Positions 18,923 to 27,948 of a DNA stretch of 52,388 nt are shown here, piece by piece. Position 1 is the first letter of the stretch, and each line of letters opens with the position of its first letter. The notes under the pieces are model-generated. The model was not told where the DNA came from, searched no databases, and was given only the letters and a program-made list of their open reading frames with translations. Both the position numbers and the translations under genes were made by a program. Origin of the DNA: SG8-4 sp964598225 (lineage in GTDB: Bacteria > Planctomycetota > Phycisphaerae > Sedimentisphaerales > Anaerobacaceae); contig CAZRBG010000042.1 in assembly GCA_964598225.1 (NCBI GenBank), positions 1-52,388 of the forward strand. The letters are read 5' to 3'.

Positions 18923-20251
18923 TTATCGATCAGCCTTCCGCTTCAGATGTTCTATGTTCACAGGACAATTTTCAAATGTATTGTTCTCTATGTTGATCCG
19001 CTCGGCGTCTGCGCCGATACGAATACCAATCTTTTGTGTCTTTTCTGTGGTGTTCTCGAACCTGGTGTTTGTTATGGTGATGTCTTCGGTCTTTCCCTTT
19101 ATATCGATCCCGATGCCCGTCCGGCCTCCGCCGTTCTCGCGGATGATGCAGTTTTCGATTCGATTTCGATTCCCGCAGCGAAACTCCTCGTCTTCTCTGC
19201 GAAAGAGAATCCCAACTTCGCCGTTGCGTTCTATCGTGCAGTTTCTTATTACGTTATCCGTGTCACGGTGCCCGATACTTATCCCGAATCGTTTGTTTTC
19301 CGAGAATATACAGTTCTCTGCAACGCCATCGGCGACGGCCCAGCAGAAGAAGAGCCCCAGGCTGTTGCCGCGAGATTCGCAATTGCGAAAGACCGGCCTC
19401 TGCGAGCCGCTGCCGGGATGGAAGCCGAGGTCTGTGTTGTTAATCGCCTTGCAGTTCTCGAATTCTATGTCGTCGCACACCTGGAAGCTAAAGCCGTCGC
19501 CGTTGTAGTTTCGGGAGGTGACATTTTTGAAACGCCACCTGTTACAGCTCTGAATATAAACACCACCGGCGAAGTTGCCGTTGATGTGCTCATTATTGTC
19601 GCGGTTGCCGTCGAGCACGATATCTTCCACGACTACGTCGTCTATGTTATCGCCCGTGAGAATGGGAAAGATAGTTCCGGCCACTGCCTCGTCCTCTACC
19701 CAGAAGTTATTTTCGGTCATCCGGTCCAGATAAACAATATCTCCTTCGATGGCGGTTATGGTAGCCTGCAGGACGTCGAATTCCCACTCTCCGTCGCCTG
19801 TGGACGACCGCAGCATAATTCCTTCGCCCGGTGAGAATCCTTCTACACTTTCGAGCCGGACGCCGTACTCATACCAGTCCGCGTCCCGGACCACGCGCGT
19901 TGCTGCGCCGGGTGCTTTCTCTAGCACCGTCTTGTCGCCCGAGCCGCGCAGCTTGATATTGGGGCTGAGATACACGGAGTTTCGCATTTCATAGACCCCC
20001 GGCAGAAGAAAAAGCGTTCCTCCGCCAAGGGCATCGAGGTATTCGATCCCCGCCTGGATGATCTTATCGTCTGAACCACGCAAGTCGCCGCGATCCTGCC
20101 CAACCGTCAAGACCATGTGTTTCTGCTGGCGCATAGGCCGGTTCGTTGCCGTCCCAGGCTGCAAGGCGGCTGTTTGTGTGGAAAAGGTAACGGCAAAGAC
20201 CAGAACGGACGGGATGAACTGTGTTGAGAATATAATGAGCCCTTTGCGCAT
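18923..20251 (-). CDS. Secreted right-handed parallel beta-helix protein
   Basis: A protein of about 442 residues starting at the ATG at 20251 (AAAGG 8 bases before it; an upstream in-frame TTG is less likely). A signal peptide (MRKGLIIFSTQFIPSVLVFA) leads to a pectate-lyase-like beta-helix: GTLFLLPGVYEMRNSVYLS and IKLRGSGDKTVLEK form the first coils, and later coils repeat the pattern N-x-x-h-x-N-N/C (FKNVTSRNYNGDGFSFQVCD, IEFENCKAINNTDLGFHPGS, VIRNCTIERNGEVGILFRRE, INIENNTFENCPVNIEHL). Such proteins bind or cleave polysaccharides outside the cell; the substrate is unknown and no clear catalytic Lys/Arg triad could be placed. Confidence 0.82.
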   Translation of the reverse strand: MRKGLIIFSTQFIPSVLVFAVTFSTQTAALQPGTATNRPMRQQKHMVLTVGQDRGDLRGSDDKIIQAGIEYLDALGGGTLFLLPGVYEMRNSVYLSPNIKLRGSGDKTVLEKAPGAATRVVRDADWYEYGVRLESVEGFSPGEGIMLRSSTGDGEWEFDVLQATITAIEGDIVYLDRMTENNFWVEDEAVAGTIFPILTGDNIDDVVVEDIVLDGNRDNNEHINGNFAGGVYIQSCNRWRFKNVTSRNYNGDGFSFQVCDDIEFENCKAINNTDLGFHPGSGSQRPVFRNCESRGNSLGLFFCWAVADGVAENCIFSENKRFGISIGHRDTDNVIRNCTIERNGEVGILFRREDEEFRCGNRNRIENCIIRENGGGRTGIGIDIKGKTEDITITNTRFENTTEKTQKIGIRIGADAERINIENNTFENCPVNIEHLKRKADR

Positions 20252-20565
20252 CTGTATGCCTTTCAAAGTCTGCTTTCAACCGAAAACAGTAAAATCCAGC
20301 TTCTCAGCATATCAAATCGGCATGTCAAAAACAACCAGGCAGCGCAGAGTTTTCTTTTAGCGCTATTTCAAGGGAATTGTGAAATTGGGCATTTCTTCCG
20401 AAGGTTGCCGGCGGCCTGCGGTCACGGTAAATACCTTTTTAGCCGGCGGAACCAGGCAGGGCGGGTGTGCCATACGTTCAAGTATACGGCATGTGAAGCA
20501 TCGTCTATCGCGATTACGCCTCCGTCGCGGCGATACTCAAGATAGTATACTCGTCCTTGCCGGCA

Positions 20566-21195
20566 CTAATAACCTTCGATCATTATGATCGATTTGTATG
20601 CCGCCTGGCGAACGTTCCGGTCGGGATCTTTTGCTTTGGCGGTTTTCAGGGCGTCTATGGCTCTACGATCAGACGTTCTGCCCAGCGAAGTCGCGGCCTC
20701 TGTTCTTACTTCCGGATCGGGGTCGTTGAGCATAGCTTTCTCGATAGCCGCTCTCGCCTTGCTGTCGTAATAGAAGGCGGCCAATTCGCCGATTGCTCCG
20801 ATACGATTTTCCTTGTCGCCGATCTTCAGCATCCTGAGCAATTCGCTCTGTTCCTTGCGCATCCGCTCGGAAAGAGGCGGTTTCGGTTTCGGATTGTGCG
20901 GCGGATCCTGCCGGGCCTTATCTCGCGGCGGAGGATCGATTATTATGGGAGAGTAGTGATGAAACCAGAAGCTCGAACCGTGATGACCGGGCCAATATGA
21001 ATGTCCCCACCAGGGGCCGTAGCAGTCGTCGTACCACCAGTGATGCGGGTAGTAATGATGGTAATAGTGCCCGTGATGATGGCCGAAGGTTGTGCCGATA
21101 CCGATGCTAAAGCGGACGCGCCCGTTAGCCGTATTCGCCAAAAGAATCAGCGAGAATATAAGTACAAGCGATATGTGAAACTTTGCAGCCTTCAT
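20566..21195 (-). CDS. Exported HEAT-repeat protein with His/Tyr/Trp-rich segment
   Basis: A 209-residue protein. The ATG at 21195 gives a signal peptide (MKAAKFHISLVLIFSLILLA); an earlier ATG 30 bases upstream lacks one. The mature N-part is very rich in His, Tyr and Trp (GHHHGHYYHHYYPHHWWYDD and similar, roughly residues 38-80), then a Pro/Lys linker (DPPPRDKARQDPPHNPKPKP). The C-part has HEAT-like helices: DKENRIGAIGELAAFYYDSK, DPDPEVRTEAATSLGRTSDR, DPDRNVRQAAYKSIIMI. The aromatic/His segment could bind metal or contact the envelope (inference). A 314-bp spacer separates it from the beta-helix gene on its 3' side and shows no further gene. Confidence 0.75.
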   Translation of the reverse strand: MKAAKFHISLVLIFSLILLANTANGRVRFSIGIGTTFGHHHGHYYHHYYPHHWWYDDCYGPWWGHSYWPGHHGSSFWFHHYSPIIIDPPPRDKARQDPPHNPKPKPPLSERMRKEQSELLRMLKIGDKENRIGAIGELAAFYYDSKARAAIEKAMLNDPDPEVRTEAATSLGRTSDRRAIDALKTAKAKDPDRNVRQAAYKSIIMIEGY

Positions 21196-21311
21196 GTTCG
21201 CCCCGCTAACAATGAACTTGCTCATTAACGGCTATGCTTCTACTACATATACGATAGCATCTCGAGCGCAGTTTGTCAAAACAATTGCAAGGCCGAGACG
21301 GCCCTGCGACT

Positions 21312-21352
21312 CATGGGCGGCACCTAAGGCGTCCCATAGGGAGATGCCCATG
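21312..21352. repeat. Short palindromic repeat CATGGGC...GCCCATG
   Basis: CATGGGC (21312-21318) and GCCCATG (21346-21352) are inverted arms around 27 bases. The word GATGCCC next to the right arm is shared with the palindrome inside topoisomerase VI B (15270-15275). The element lies in the 185-bp gap between EF-G and the HEAT protein. Confidence 0.55.
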
Positions 21353-21380
21353 CTACGTCAGGCCGGCTTGTATTTCGAAG

Positions 21381-23471
21381 CTATTTTCGGATAACCTGCT
21401 CATCCTTCCGCCGGCTGATTATCTCCTCGGCGATTTTTGCCGGCACCCGGGCGTATCGCGACATTTCCATCGAGAACGTGGCCATTCCCTTGCTCTGGCC
21501 GCGAACTACGGTTGCATATCCGAACATGTTTGCCAGCGGAACTTCCGCCCTGACGACGGTGGAGTGGCCTCGAACCTCGGTCTCCATAATTATCCCTCGG
21601 CGGGAATTGAGGTCGCCGACGATGGGCCCCTGGAATTCGGCCGGCATCTCGACCTCGACCAGCATGATTGGTTCCTGGAGGCACGGCCGGGATTTCTTGA
21701 ATGCTTCCGTAAAGGCCCCCTTAGCAGCCGTGCGGAAAGCCATCTCGCTCGAATCGACCGCGTGAGACGAGCCGTCGTCGAGACACATCTTACAGCCGAC
21801 TATCTCGTATCCGGCTACCGGCCCCTTCTTCATTGCCTCCTGGAATCCCTTGTTTACCGCCGGGATGTATTCGCTCGGGATTCGCCCGCCCGTGATATTA
21901 TCCTCGAATTCGTATGTTGACTCGTCGTCTGCGGTGAGCGGAATCAATCGACCGACCACGTGTGCGAACTGGCCCGAACCGCCCGTCTGTTTCTTGTGCC
22001 GATAATTGAATTCGGCCTCGACGGTCGGGGCTTCGCGATAGCTGACGCTCGGCGCGCCTACTGTCACTTCAGCTCTGAACTCCCGGCGCATTCGTTCGAT
22101 ATAGACGTCCAGATGCAGTTCTCCCATGCCCGCTATGATTGTCTGGCCGGTCTCGAGATCTGTCGATACGCGGAACGTCAGATCTTCTTTCATGAACCTG
22201 CTGACGGCCTTTGCCATGCGCTCCTGGTCGGCTGAGCTTGCCGGCGTGATGGATAAGCTTATCACCGGATCGGCGACGAAAATGCTCTCCAGAGAGTAGT
22301 TGACATTATCGTCACAGATAGTATCGCCGCTCGCGCAATCGACCGACAGCATCGCGACGATATCACCCGGCCCGGCGTCAGTGACCTCCTCGCGGTCGTT
22401 CGCGTGCATTCGGACCAACCGGCCGATGCGCAGCGTTTTGCCGGTGCGAGCATTGCGATATTGCCGGCCTTTGACGAGCGTGCCCTGGTACACGCGAATG
22501 TAGCTCAACTGTCCGAAAGACTCATCCGCGATCTTGAATACCATCGCCACCAACGGAGCATCTGGATCGCTCTCCAGCGGTGTCTCGGTCCCTTCGTTGT
22601 CGTGGTCCCGGGCAAAACTCGAACGATCCAAAGGACTCGGGAGAAAATCGCAGACCGCCTCCATGAGCGGCTGTACTCCCTTGTTCTTGAACGCCGAGCC
22701 CATCATCAGCGGCACGATGTCGCGATTAATCGTGGCCTCGCGAATCGTCTCACGAATCATCTCCTGATCGATCGGCTTGTCTTCCAGGAACAGCTCCAGC
22801 ATTTCATCATTAAACATGCTCAAAGCTTCGAGCATTTCATGACGCTTTTGTTCCGCTTCAGCGACGTACTCCGAGCTGACAGGCTTGCGGACCACTTTCT
22901 CGCCGCCCTTGCCTTCAAAGGAGACTGCTTCCATTGTTACCAGGTCGATCACGCCCCTGAAATCGTCATCTGTACCCATGTTTATCTGGATTGGGACCAC
23001 ATTTAGCCCGAGTTTCTCCGCCAGCTCCCGGCGCACCCGGTCCGGGTCGGCGCCGGTGCGGTCCATCTTGTTTACAAAGGCGATACGCGGCACTTCGTAG
23101 CGTTTCATCTGCTGATCGACGGTGTATGACTGGCTTTGAACGCCGCCCACCGCACAGAGGATCATGATCGCTCCGTCGAGCACGCGAAGCGAACGCTCGA
23201 CTTCAACGGTAAAATCCACGTGTCCGGGAGTATCGATAAGGTTTATGCTCTTGTCGTTCCATGTGACTTGGGTCGCGGCCGAAGTTATCGTGATGCCGCG
23301 TTCGCGTTCGAGGTCCATGTAATCCATCGTCGCCCCGCCTTCACCCGCATGAACTTCCTGCATGCGATGAATGCGGCCCGAATAGTACAAAATACGCTCG
23401 CTCAGCGTCGTCTTACCCGAATCTATATGTGCCGAAATACCAATATTTCTGATTTTTCTAATCTTCTTCAT
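21381..23471 (-). CDS. fusA: Translation elongation factor G, EF-G1 (mitochondrial/spirochaete-type)
   Basis: A 696-residue GTPase that drives ribosomal translocation. G1 is AHIDSGKTTLSERILYYSG, with Ser where most bacterial EF-G have Ala; this HIDSGKTT form is known from the EF-G1 branch of mitochondria, spirochaetes and planctomycetes. G2/G3 are ERERGITITSAATQVTW and DTPGHVDFTVEVERSL, and G4 is NKMDRTGAD. Domain IV has QTGGSGQFAHV and GGRIPSEYIPAVNKGFQEAM. Length and all domains are complete. It is not next to rpsL, rpsG or tuf, so it stands outside the usual str operon; another fusA copy may exist elsewhere. Confidence 0.95.
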   Translation of the reverse strand: MKKIRKIRNIGISAHIDSGKTTLSERILYYSGRIHRMQEVHAGEGGATMDYMDLERERGITITSAATQVTWNDKSINLIDTPGHVDFTVEVERSLRVLDGAIMILCAVGGVQSQSYTVDQQMKRYEVPRIAFVNKMDRTGADPDRVRRELAEKLGLNVVPIQINMGTDDDFRGVIDLVTMEAVSFEGKGGEKVVRKPVSSEYVAEAEQKRHEMLEALSMFNDEMLELFLEDKPIDQEMIRETIREATINRDIVPLMMGSAFKNKGVQPLMEAVCDFLPSPLDRSSFARDHDNEGTETPLESDPDAPLVAMVFKIADESFGQLSYIRVYQGTLVKGRQYRNARTGKTLRIGRLVRMHANDREEVTDAGPGDIVAMLSVDCASGDTICDDNVNYSLESIFVADPVISLSITPASSADQERMAKAVSRFMKEDLTFRVSTDLETGQTIIAGMGELHLDVYIERMRREFRAEVTVGAPSVSYREAPTVEAEFNYRHKKQTGGSGQFAHVVGRLIPLTADDESTYEFEDNITGGRIPSEYIPAVNKGFQEAMKKGPVAGYEIVGCKMCLDDGSSHAVDSSEMAFRTAAKGAFTEAFKKSRPCLQEPIMLVEVEMPAEFQGPIVGDLNSRRGIIMETEVRGHSTVVRAEVPLANMFGYATVVRGQSKGMATFSMEMSRYARVPAKIAEEIISRRKDEQVIRK

Positions 23472-23720
23472 CTTCTTTACAACCGTCTATAATACTAACT
23501 TCAATTACCCTTCTCACTACCTGTTTCGTCAACGACCGGCGCAGTCGCCGAATCTCGTTGCTGGATTACCCCCTCGTGATCCCACTGTTACTGTGAGCTA
23601 CAGGTGAGTGAATGGTATCTACATTGCCTCAAAACAAGAACCTTGTATTCTATAGGTCCGCTAACGCAAAAGCAAGAGAAAAATTACTATTTTAGCGAAA
23701 AAATGTAATTCGTGTATATG

Positions 23721-24431
23721 TCAGTTGCAAGCCGGTTTGTAGCCTTGTTGCGGTAAAAACCATTCCTTCCCGGTGATGATAATCTCGCTGACCGACCCGG
23801 TAGCGACCGTATGCTTTTCGAGACTTTCGTAGATCGAGGTGTCCGCTGCATGACCGAGCAGGGCAGCGCAAATATCACTGTGTGAAACTATCGCTATGGC
23901 CTTTCCGGTATATTCATCTGCAAGTTGCCTGATTCCTCGCCTTGCCCGTGTAAGGCCATCCCGAAAAGATTCGCCCCCAACAGGCCGAGGATCCCGACCG
24001 GCCTCCAATTGTTCTTTCCGCCACGACCACGAAGTTGGTCTGCCATTAGACGTTTTGCCTTTCTTGATCGAAGCAAATGAACTGTCCTCGTAGTAATGTG
24101 TGTCAAGTCCCAGTGCCTCACCTATAATCTCGGCAGTCTGTCGCGTACGCCCCGTCGGCGAGGTAACCACCGCCGCTATACTTTTGTCTGCGAGAAACTC
24201 CCCCAGCGCGGCGGCCTGTCTTTGACCCTCAGGCGTCAAAGAGTCCAACTTCTCCGCCGGTGTCCCGGGCGGATGCGGAACGTTTTTGTATGCCTGGGCG
24301 TGCCGAACGAGATACACCCTCAGGATGACATCTCCATCGATGTCAGCCTTCCGATCATAATCGGTCCGCGCACCACAGCCGCTCAGAAATAGAACGATTA
24401 TGCTGAGAGTTACCTGCAAACTATGCTTCAT
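23721..24431 (-). CDS. Histidine-phosphatase-family lipoprotein
   Basis: A 236-residue protein of the phosphoglycerate-mutase-like superfamily. A lipobox LSGC (Cys19) at the end of a hydrophobic leader predicts lipid anchoring. The catalytic RH pair is in YLVRHAQAYK (Arg43, His44), the phosphate-contact region is TSPTGRTRQTAEII, and the second His is in IAIVSHSDICAALLGHA. These motifs suggest an active phosphatase in the envelope; the substrate is unknown. It lies 32 bp upstream of nothing on its 3' side and 32 bp after the FAD oxidoreductase gene, so it may be co-transcribed with that gene. Confidence 0.85.
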   Translation of the reverse strand: MKHSLQVTLSIIVLFLSGCGARTDYDRKADIDGDVILRVYLVRHAQAYKNVPHPPGTPAEKLDSLTPEGQRQAAALGEFLADKSIAAVVTSPTGRTRQTAEIIGEALGLDTHYYEDSSFASIKKGKTSNGRPTSWSWRKEQLEAGRDPRPVGGESFRDGLTRARRGIRQLADEYTGKAIAIVSHSDICAALLGHAADTSIYESLEKHTVATGSVSEIIITGKEWFLPQQGYKPACN

Positions 24432-24463
24432 TTCATTTCCCGTTTGAACATGACGGCTCGGTT

Positions 24464-25894
24464 TCAGGCTTTTGCCGAGGCTCCCACTTTCGTTCGTTCA
24501 TGCTCGGATGAGGCGATCCATCCGCTCGGTTTTATGTTCTGGTTTACACGGAAGAAGTTGTCCGGATCGTACTTGTCTTTGATAGCAACCAGTCTCTCGT
24601 AATTGTCGCGGTAGGTTGCCTTGACGCGGTCTTGTCCTTCTTCCATCATGAAGTTCACATACGCGCCCCCGGCTGAATACGGATGCACCGCTTCCCAGTA
24701 CTCTTTAGCCCATGAAACTAGGCGATCCTTGTTGGCCGGGTCCGGATCGACACCGACGATGACCTGTGCCCAGGTGGCATCGCGATAAGCCCAGGAAGTA
24801 TCACTGTCAGGCCTGTGTGCTTTGCCGTTAATGGGATAGAGATGCATTGTCGACTGCTGTGTCGGCAGTGCCGAGCCGTGTTTGATGTGGAGGTCGATTG
24901 CTTCGTCGCTCAGTTCGTTGACGAAGTCAGCCTTCCAATACCATTGATGTCCGGGTGGATAAATCGGATTGAACATGCTTTGGACAGCGGGATGCGGCAG
25001 CGGATGTACCAGATCAACTACCGGCTTCTTGAAACTGCGAATCGGCTCGAAGACTTCCTCAGCCTTATCAAGATCTCCGACGTAGCACCAGACTATTCCG
25101 CACATTATTCTTCCGTGAAGATGTTCGGGAAAATGCGGCGTAGACGGTACGGCGAGAAATGCGAAGAAACCATTGATGTCTTCGGCCGCCGTTGTGATGT
25201 ACTCGCGATACCATTTCATAATCTCGGCGGAGTCATCGAAGTCCCAGAGCATCGGTCCGGCGTAGTCGGTGTCGACAGGATGGGTTCTGAAGAGAAACGA
25301 CGTTACTATTCCAAAATTCCCTCCGCCGCCGCGGATAGCCCAGTAAAGGTCTTCGTTCTCTTCCGGGCCGGCGGTCACAAAGCTTCCATCCGCCAGGACC
25401 ATATCTACTGACAGAAGGTTGTCGATTGTCAGGCCGTATTTGCGGGTCAGGTGGCCGAGTCCGCCGCCTAACGTCAAACCGCCTACCCCAGTTGTCGAGA
25501 TCATGCCGTTAGGTGTTGCCTGGCCGAACGCATGGGTTGAGTGGTCCACATCAGCCCAAACGCAGCCGCCCCCGACCCGGACGGTGCGCGACCCAGGAAC
25601 AACGCGGGTGTACCTGATGCGCGACAGGTCTATAACCAGCCCGTCATCGCACACACCAAGCCCGCCGGCATTGTGCCCGCCGCCTCGAACCGAGACGAGC
25701 ATATTGTTCTCACGTCCGAAATTCACGGCGGCGATAACATCGGCTGCGTCCGCACATCGCGCGATCAGCCCGGGATGGCGGTCGATCATGGCGTTGTAGA
25801 CTTTCCGAGCCTCAGCGTAAGCGGTATCCTGAGGTCGTATAAGATCGCCTCTGAGGCTTGCCTCGAATTCTTCCAAACTCTCTTGATTGAACAT
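24464..25894 (-). CDS. FAD-linked oxidoreductase (PCMH/BBE type)
   Basis: A 476-residue flavoprotein. The start at 25894 has GGAG 7 bases upstream. The FAD domain has RCADAADVIAAVNFGRENNM and SVRGGGHNAGGLGVCDDGLV, in which His74 is the expected covalent FAD attachment residue. The later segment TTGVGGLTLGGGLGHLTRKY lacks the second attachment Cys of bicovalent members. GGGGNFGIVTSFLFRTHPV follows. The C-terminal BBE segment YRDNYERLVAIKDKYDPDNF RVNQNI is complete. Members oxidise sugars, alcohols or alkaloids; the substrate here is open. The upstream palindrome at 25936-25947 may be its operator. Confidence 0.9.
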   Translation of the reverse strand: MFNQESLEEFEASLRGDLIRPQDTAYAEARKVYNAMIDRHPGLIARCADAADVIAAVNFGRENNMLVSVRGGGHNAGGLGVCDDGLVIDLSRIRYTRVVPGSRTVRVGGGCVWADVDHSTHAFGQATPNGMISTTGVGGLTLGGGLGHLTRKYGLTIDNLLSVDMVLADGSFVTAGPEENEDLYWAIRGGGGNFGIVTSFLFRTHPVDTDYAGPMLWDFDDSAEIMKWYREYITTAAEDINGFFAFLAVPSTPHFPEHLHGRIMCGIVWCYVGDLDKAEEVFEPIRSFKKPVVDLVHPLPHPAVQSMFNPIYPPGHQWYWKADFVNELSDEAIDLHIKHGSALPTQQSTMHLYPINGKAHRPDSDTSWAYRDATWAQVIVGVDPDPANKDRLVSWAKEYWEAVHPYSAGGAYVNFMMEEGQDRVKATYRDNYERLVAIKDKYDPDNFFRVNQNIKPSGWIASSEHERTKVGASAKA

Positions 25895-25935
25895 TTGTTT
25901 CTCCTTTTTCAAACAACCAAGAACCTAACACCCTC

Positions 25936-25947
25936 CCTGGCGCCAGG
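25936..25947. promoter_or_regulatory. Perfect 12-bp palindrome upstream of the FAD oxidoreductase
   Basis: CCTGGCGCCAGG lies 42 bases before the FAD oxidoreductase start, within the wider dyad-like string ACCTGGCGCCAGGGAGGGT read on the minus strand. The look recalls MerR-type operators, but a good -35 box was not found, so a repressor site is equally possible. Confidence 0.3.
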
Positions 25948-26057
25948 TCCTTGTTCTATATGGATCGAACTGCCAACCGTTCAACTGTAAACCTCCATGC
26001 ACTTTTGATGCCCGGTTGAAAGTCCGTAAGCGTCAAGCATGTTTCACGCTCCGACTC

Positions 26058-26618
26058 TTACTTCGGCTCGATCTGAATATCTACATTTACACCGTTAGTC
26101 AACGTATTGTACACTGGTGAGAATTCGGCAAGACTTCTCAGACGTTCCATGTTTTCGGCGTCGGCTTTGGCCTTGAATTTCACTCGGATGTCTGTGTAGC
26201 CTTTGGGGACGTCGGGCGCGATACCCAGAAATCCGCGCAGGTCTATGTCGCCCTCCACTTCGGATTCAAGTTCTTCAACTTTAATGCCGCGTACCGCTGC
26301 GTGGGCCACCATGCTCGTCGTTACACAAGCGGCCAGAGCGTTCAGCAGGTGCTCCACAGGATTCGGCCCCTCGTCCGCCCCGGCCAGAATCGGCGGCTCG
26401 TCCGCATCGAGTTCGAACGCTCGTTTGTGCTCATTTTCCTGCTTGGCGCCGTAAAAGCTGGAAATCGTGCTCCGGTTGTGATTGGCGTCCAGCCACTTGT
26501 TCTTAATGTGAAATTTGCACTTTGCAAGATCGGGATCCTCCTTGATGTTGCTTACTGTAGTCTGGAGGATGTCCACGTCCACCCCGTTGACTTTTTTTAG
26601 TGTTTGTTCCGCCGGCAT
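26058..26618 (-). CDS. OsmC/Ohr-family protein
   Basis: A 186-residue OsmC-like protein. The start MPAEQTLKKVNGVDVDILQT at 26618 is preferred because AAGGAG precedes it; the frame runs 21 codons further. The central helix carries EGPNPVEHLLNALAACVTTS with the family Cys, and the N-terminal part has NHNRSTISSFYGAKQENEHK. The second cysteine of peroxidase-active OsmC/Ohr proteins is absent: the corresponding region reads SLAEFSPVYNTLTNGVNVDI. It may therefore not be a classical thiol peroxidase (inference). It is a single gene 140 bp upstream of the FAD gene on the same strand. Confidence 0.85.
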   Translation of the reverse strand: MPAEQTLKKVNGVDVDILQTTVSNIKEDPDLAKCKFHIKNKWLDANHNRSTISSFYGAKQENEHKRAFELDADEPPILAGADEGPNPVEHLLNALAACVTTSMVAHAAVRGIKVEELESEVEGDIDLRGFLGIAPDVPKGYTDIRVKFKAKADAENMERLRSLAEFSPVYNTLTNGVNVDIQIEPK

Positions 26619-26904
26619 GATGAAAATCTCCTTACTTTTCGATACTCCTATTCCCTTAATACGTTCCGAAGGTATTACCACTTTGCCTTCAAGTTACACG
26701 TGAAATCTTACGAGCTAAATCATAACCATGTTCGGTATTCAGCCAATCGGGGCAGAGCCTGATTCTGTCATCAGGGCAATGCGATTCTCGTTATAGGAGT
26801 TTCTTTGGTAGCGTCTGTTTCGCGAGTTGAAGACGGTGGTGCTAAAGGAGTTGAGTCATGCGTCAAAGAAGATAGCGTGCGGTGCAAACCCTGCCGAACT
26901 AATC

Positions 26905-27810
26905 TCAATTTTGCAGAACTCGTGTTAGAAGATAGGCCAAAGCAAGCAGAGCATCGGTTGCGAGCACTGTTATGACGTTCGCACCCAAAGCCGGGATCAT
27001 CTTGTCGAGGTTGTCGTAGTGTCTGAATGCTGTGCGGATTGCTTTCAGGGCAAACGGCGCGGTAAGCAGAGCTATCAGGGTCAAGGGAGGCATTAGTCTG
27101 CAGGCGACGCCGATGATAATTGCCAGATAGGTCATCGCCATAAGCCCGGCGTATACTTTGGCCGCTCCTACCTTGCCCAGAGCGATCACGATATGGTGCC
27201 GGCCTGCTTCCCGGTCGGCGGCTACGTCGGGGAATTCATTGAGCAGCAGCAGATTCGCAGTCAGAAATCCCGGCGCGAGCGAGGCAATGAGTGCCTCGAA
27301 GCTGTAGCTGCCCGTTTGAACGAAATAGGTTCCCAAAACCGGCAGCGTGCCGAGTCCGAGTCCCGCCCAGATCTCGCCTGCCATCCACCTGGTCAGGTAG
27401 CAAGTGTAGAAATATATAACAATACCGCCGACTATTATGAGCGGCAGAACCTGCCAGCCTGATACCACCGTGAGGTAGATGCCGATCAGCAGAGCCGTCA
27501 GCAGGCAGCCGACGCCGAACTTGTAAACTCTCTCAGGTTCGAGAAGTCCGGCGGGGAGCAGCCCGCTTCCGCCGGAGAACGCCGTCCGGGTGGTTGCGAT
27601 GTCAATGCCGCTTTTGTAGTCCCAATAATCGTTGAGACTGTTGACGCTGGCGTGAGCCAGAACCAGACCGAGAGTTGTGAGGATAAACCTGAGCCAGTGG
27701 AAATGGCCGTGGTGGAAAGCCATAGCTGTGCCCAGGAGAACCAGGACCACCGATAGCACCAGAAACTGCGGCCGCGTTTCCAAAAACCAGAGTTTGAGTT
27801 TCGTCGGCAT
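26905..27810 (-). CDS. UbiA-family prenyltransferase (MenA-like)
   Basis: A 301-residue membrane enzyme with about eight hydrophobic helices. The start MPTKLKLWFLETRPQFLVLS at 27810 follows AGGAGG by 4 bases; the longer frame upstream runs through a dispersed repeat and is not real. The first aspartate motif is NSLNDYWDYKSGID (residues 58-70) and the second is EFPDVAADREAGRHHIVIALG, both needed for Mg-prenyl diphosphate binding. The string FSGGSGLLPAGLLEP is typical of the MenA/UbiA-like group that prenylates 1,4-dihydroxy-2-naphthoate or related rings. No other quinone genes are nearby, so the acceptor is uncertain. Confidence 0.85.
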   Translation of the reverse strand: MPTKLKLWFLETRPQFLVLSVVLVLLGTAMAFHHGHFHWLRFILTTLGLVLAHASVNSLNDYWDYKSGIDIATTRTAFSGGSGLLPAGLLEPERVYKFGVGCLLTALLIGIYLTVVSGWQVLPLIIVGGIVIYFYTCYLTRWMAGEIWAGLGLGTLPVLGTYFVQTGSYSFEALIASLAPGFLTANLLLLNEFPDVAADREAGRHHIVIALGKVGAAKVYAGLMAMTYLAIIIGVACRLMPPLTLIALLTAPFALKAIRTAFRHYDNLDKMIPALGANVITVLATDALLALAYLLTRVLQN

Positions 27811-27841
27811 ATACCTCCTGATAAATATCAACCGCAGAGCC

Positions 27842-27897
27842 GTAGGGTGGGGCTTGCCCCACCGAGGGCGTCCAATGGTGGGCAAGCCCCACCCTAC
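27842..27897. repeat. Second copy of the GTAGGGTGGGG dispersed palindrome
   Basis: GTAGGGTGGGGCTTGCCCCA at the left and GGTGGGCAAGCCCCACCCTA at the right are near-perfect inverted repeats around GAGGGCGTCCAAT. The arms are almost identical to those at 17936-17994. It lies 31 bases upstream of the prenyltransferase start codon. Confidence 0.85.
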
Positions 27898-27948
27898 TTG
27901 CTGAAGTAGTTATTTTCTCCGCGACCTCTGCAGTAAATCCTTTTGCTC

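Noticed and set aside
18947..19834. A 295-codon open frame opposite the beta-helix gene
   Set aside because: The minus-strand frame has a signal peptide and regular beta-helix coils; the opposite frame has no ribosome site or family features.
22404..23006. A 200-codon open frame opposite EF-G
   Set aside because: It is a shadow of the highly conserved EF-G gene.
27811..27885. N-terminal extension of the prenyltransferase
   Set aside because: The extension is translated from the GTAGGGTGGGG repeat; an AGGAGG directly before the ATG at 27810 sets the real start.
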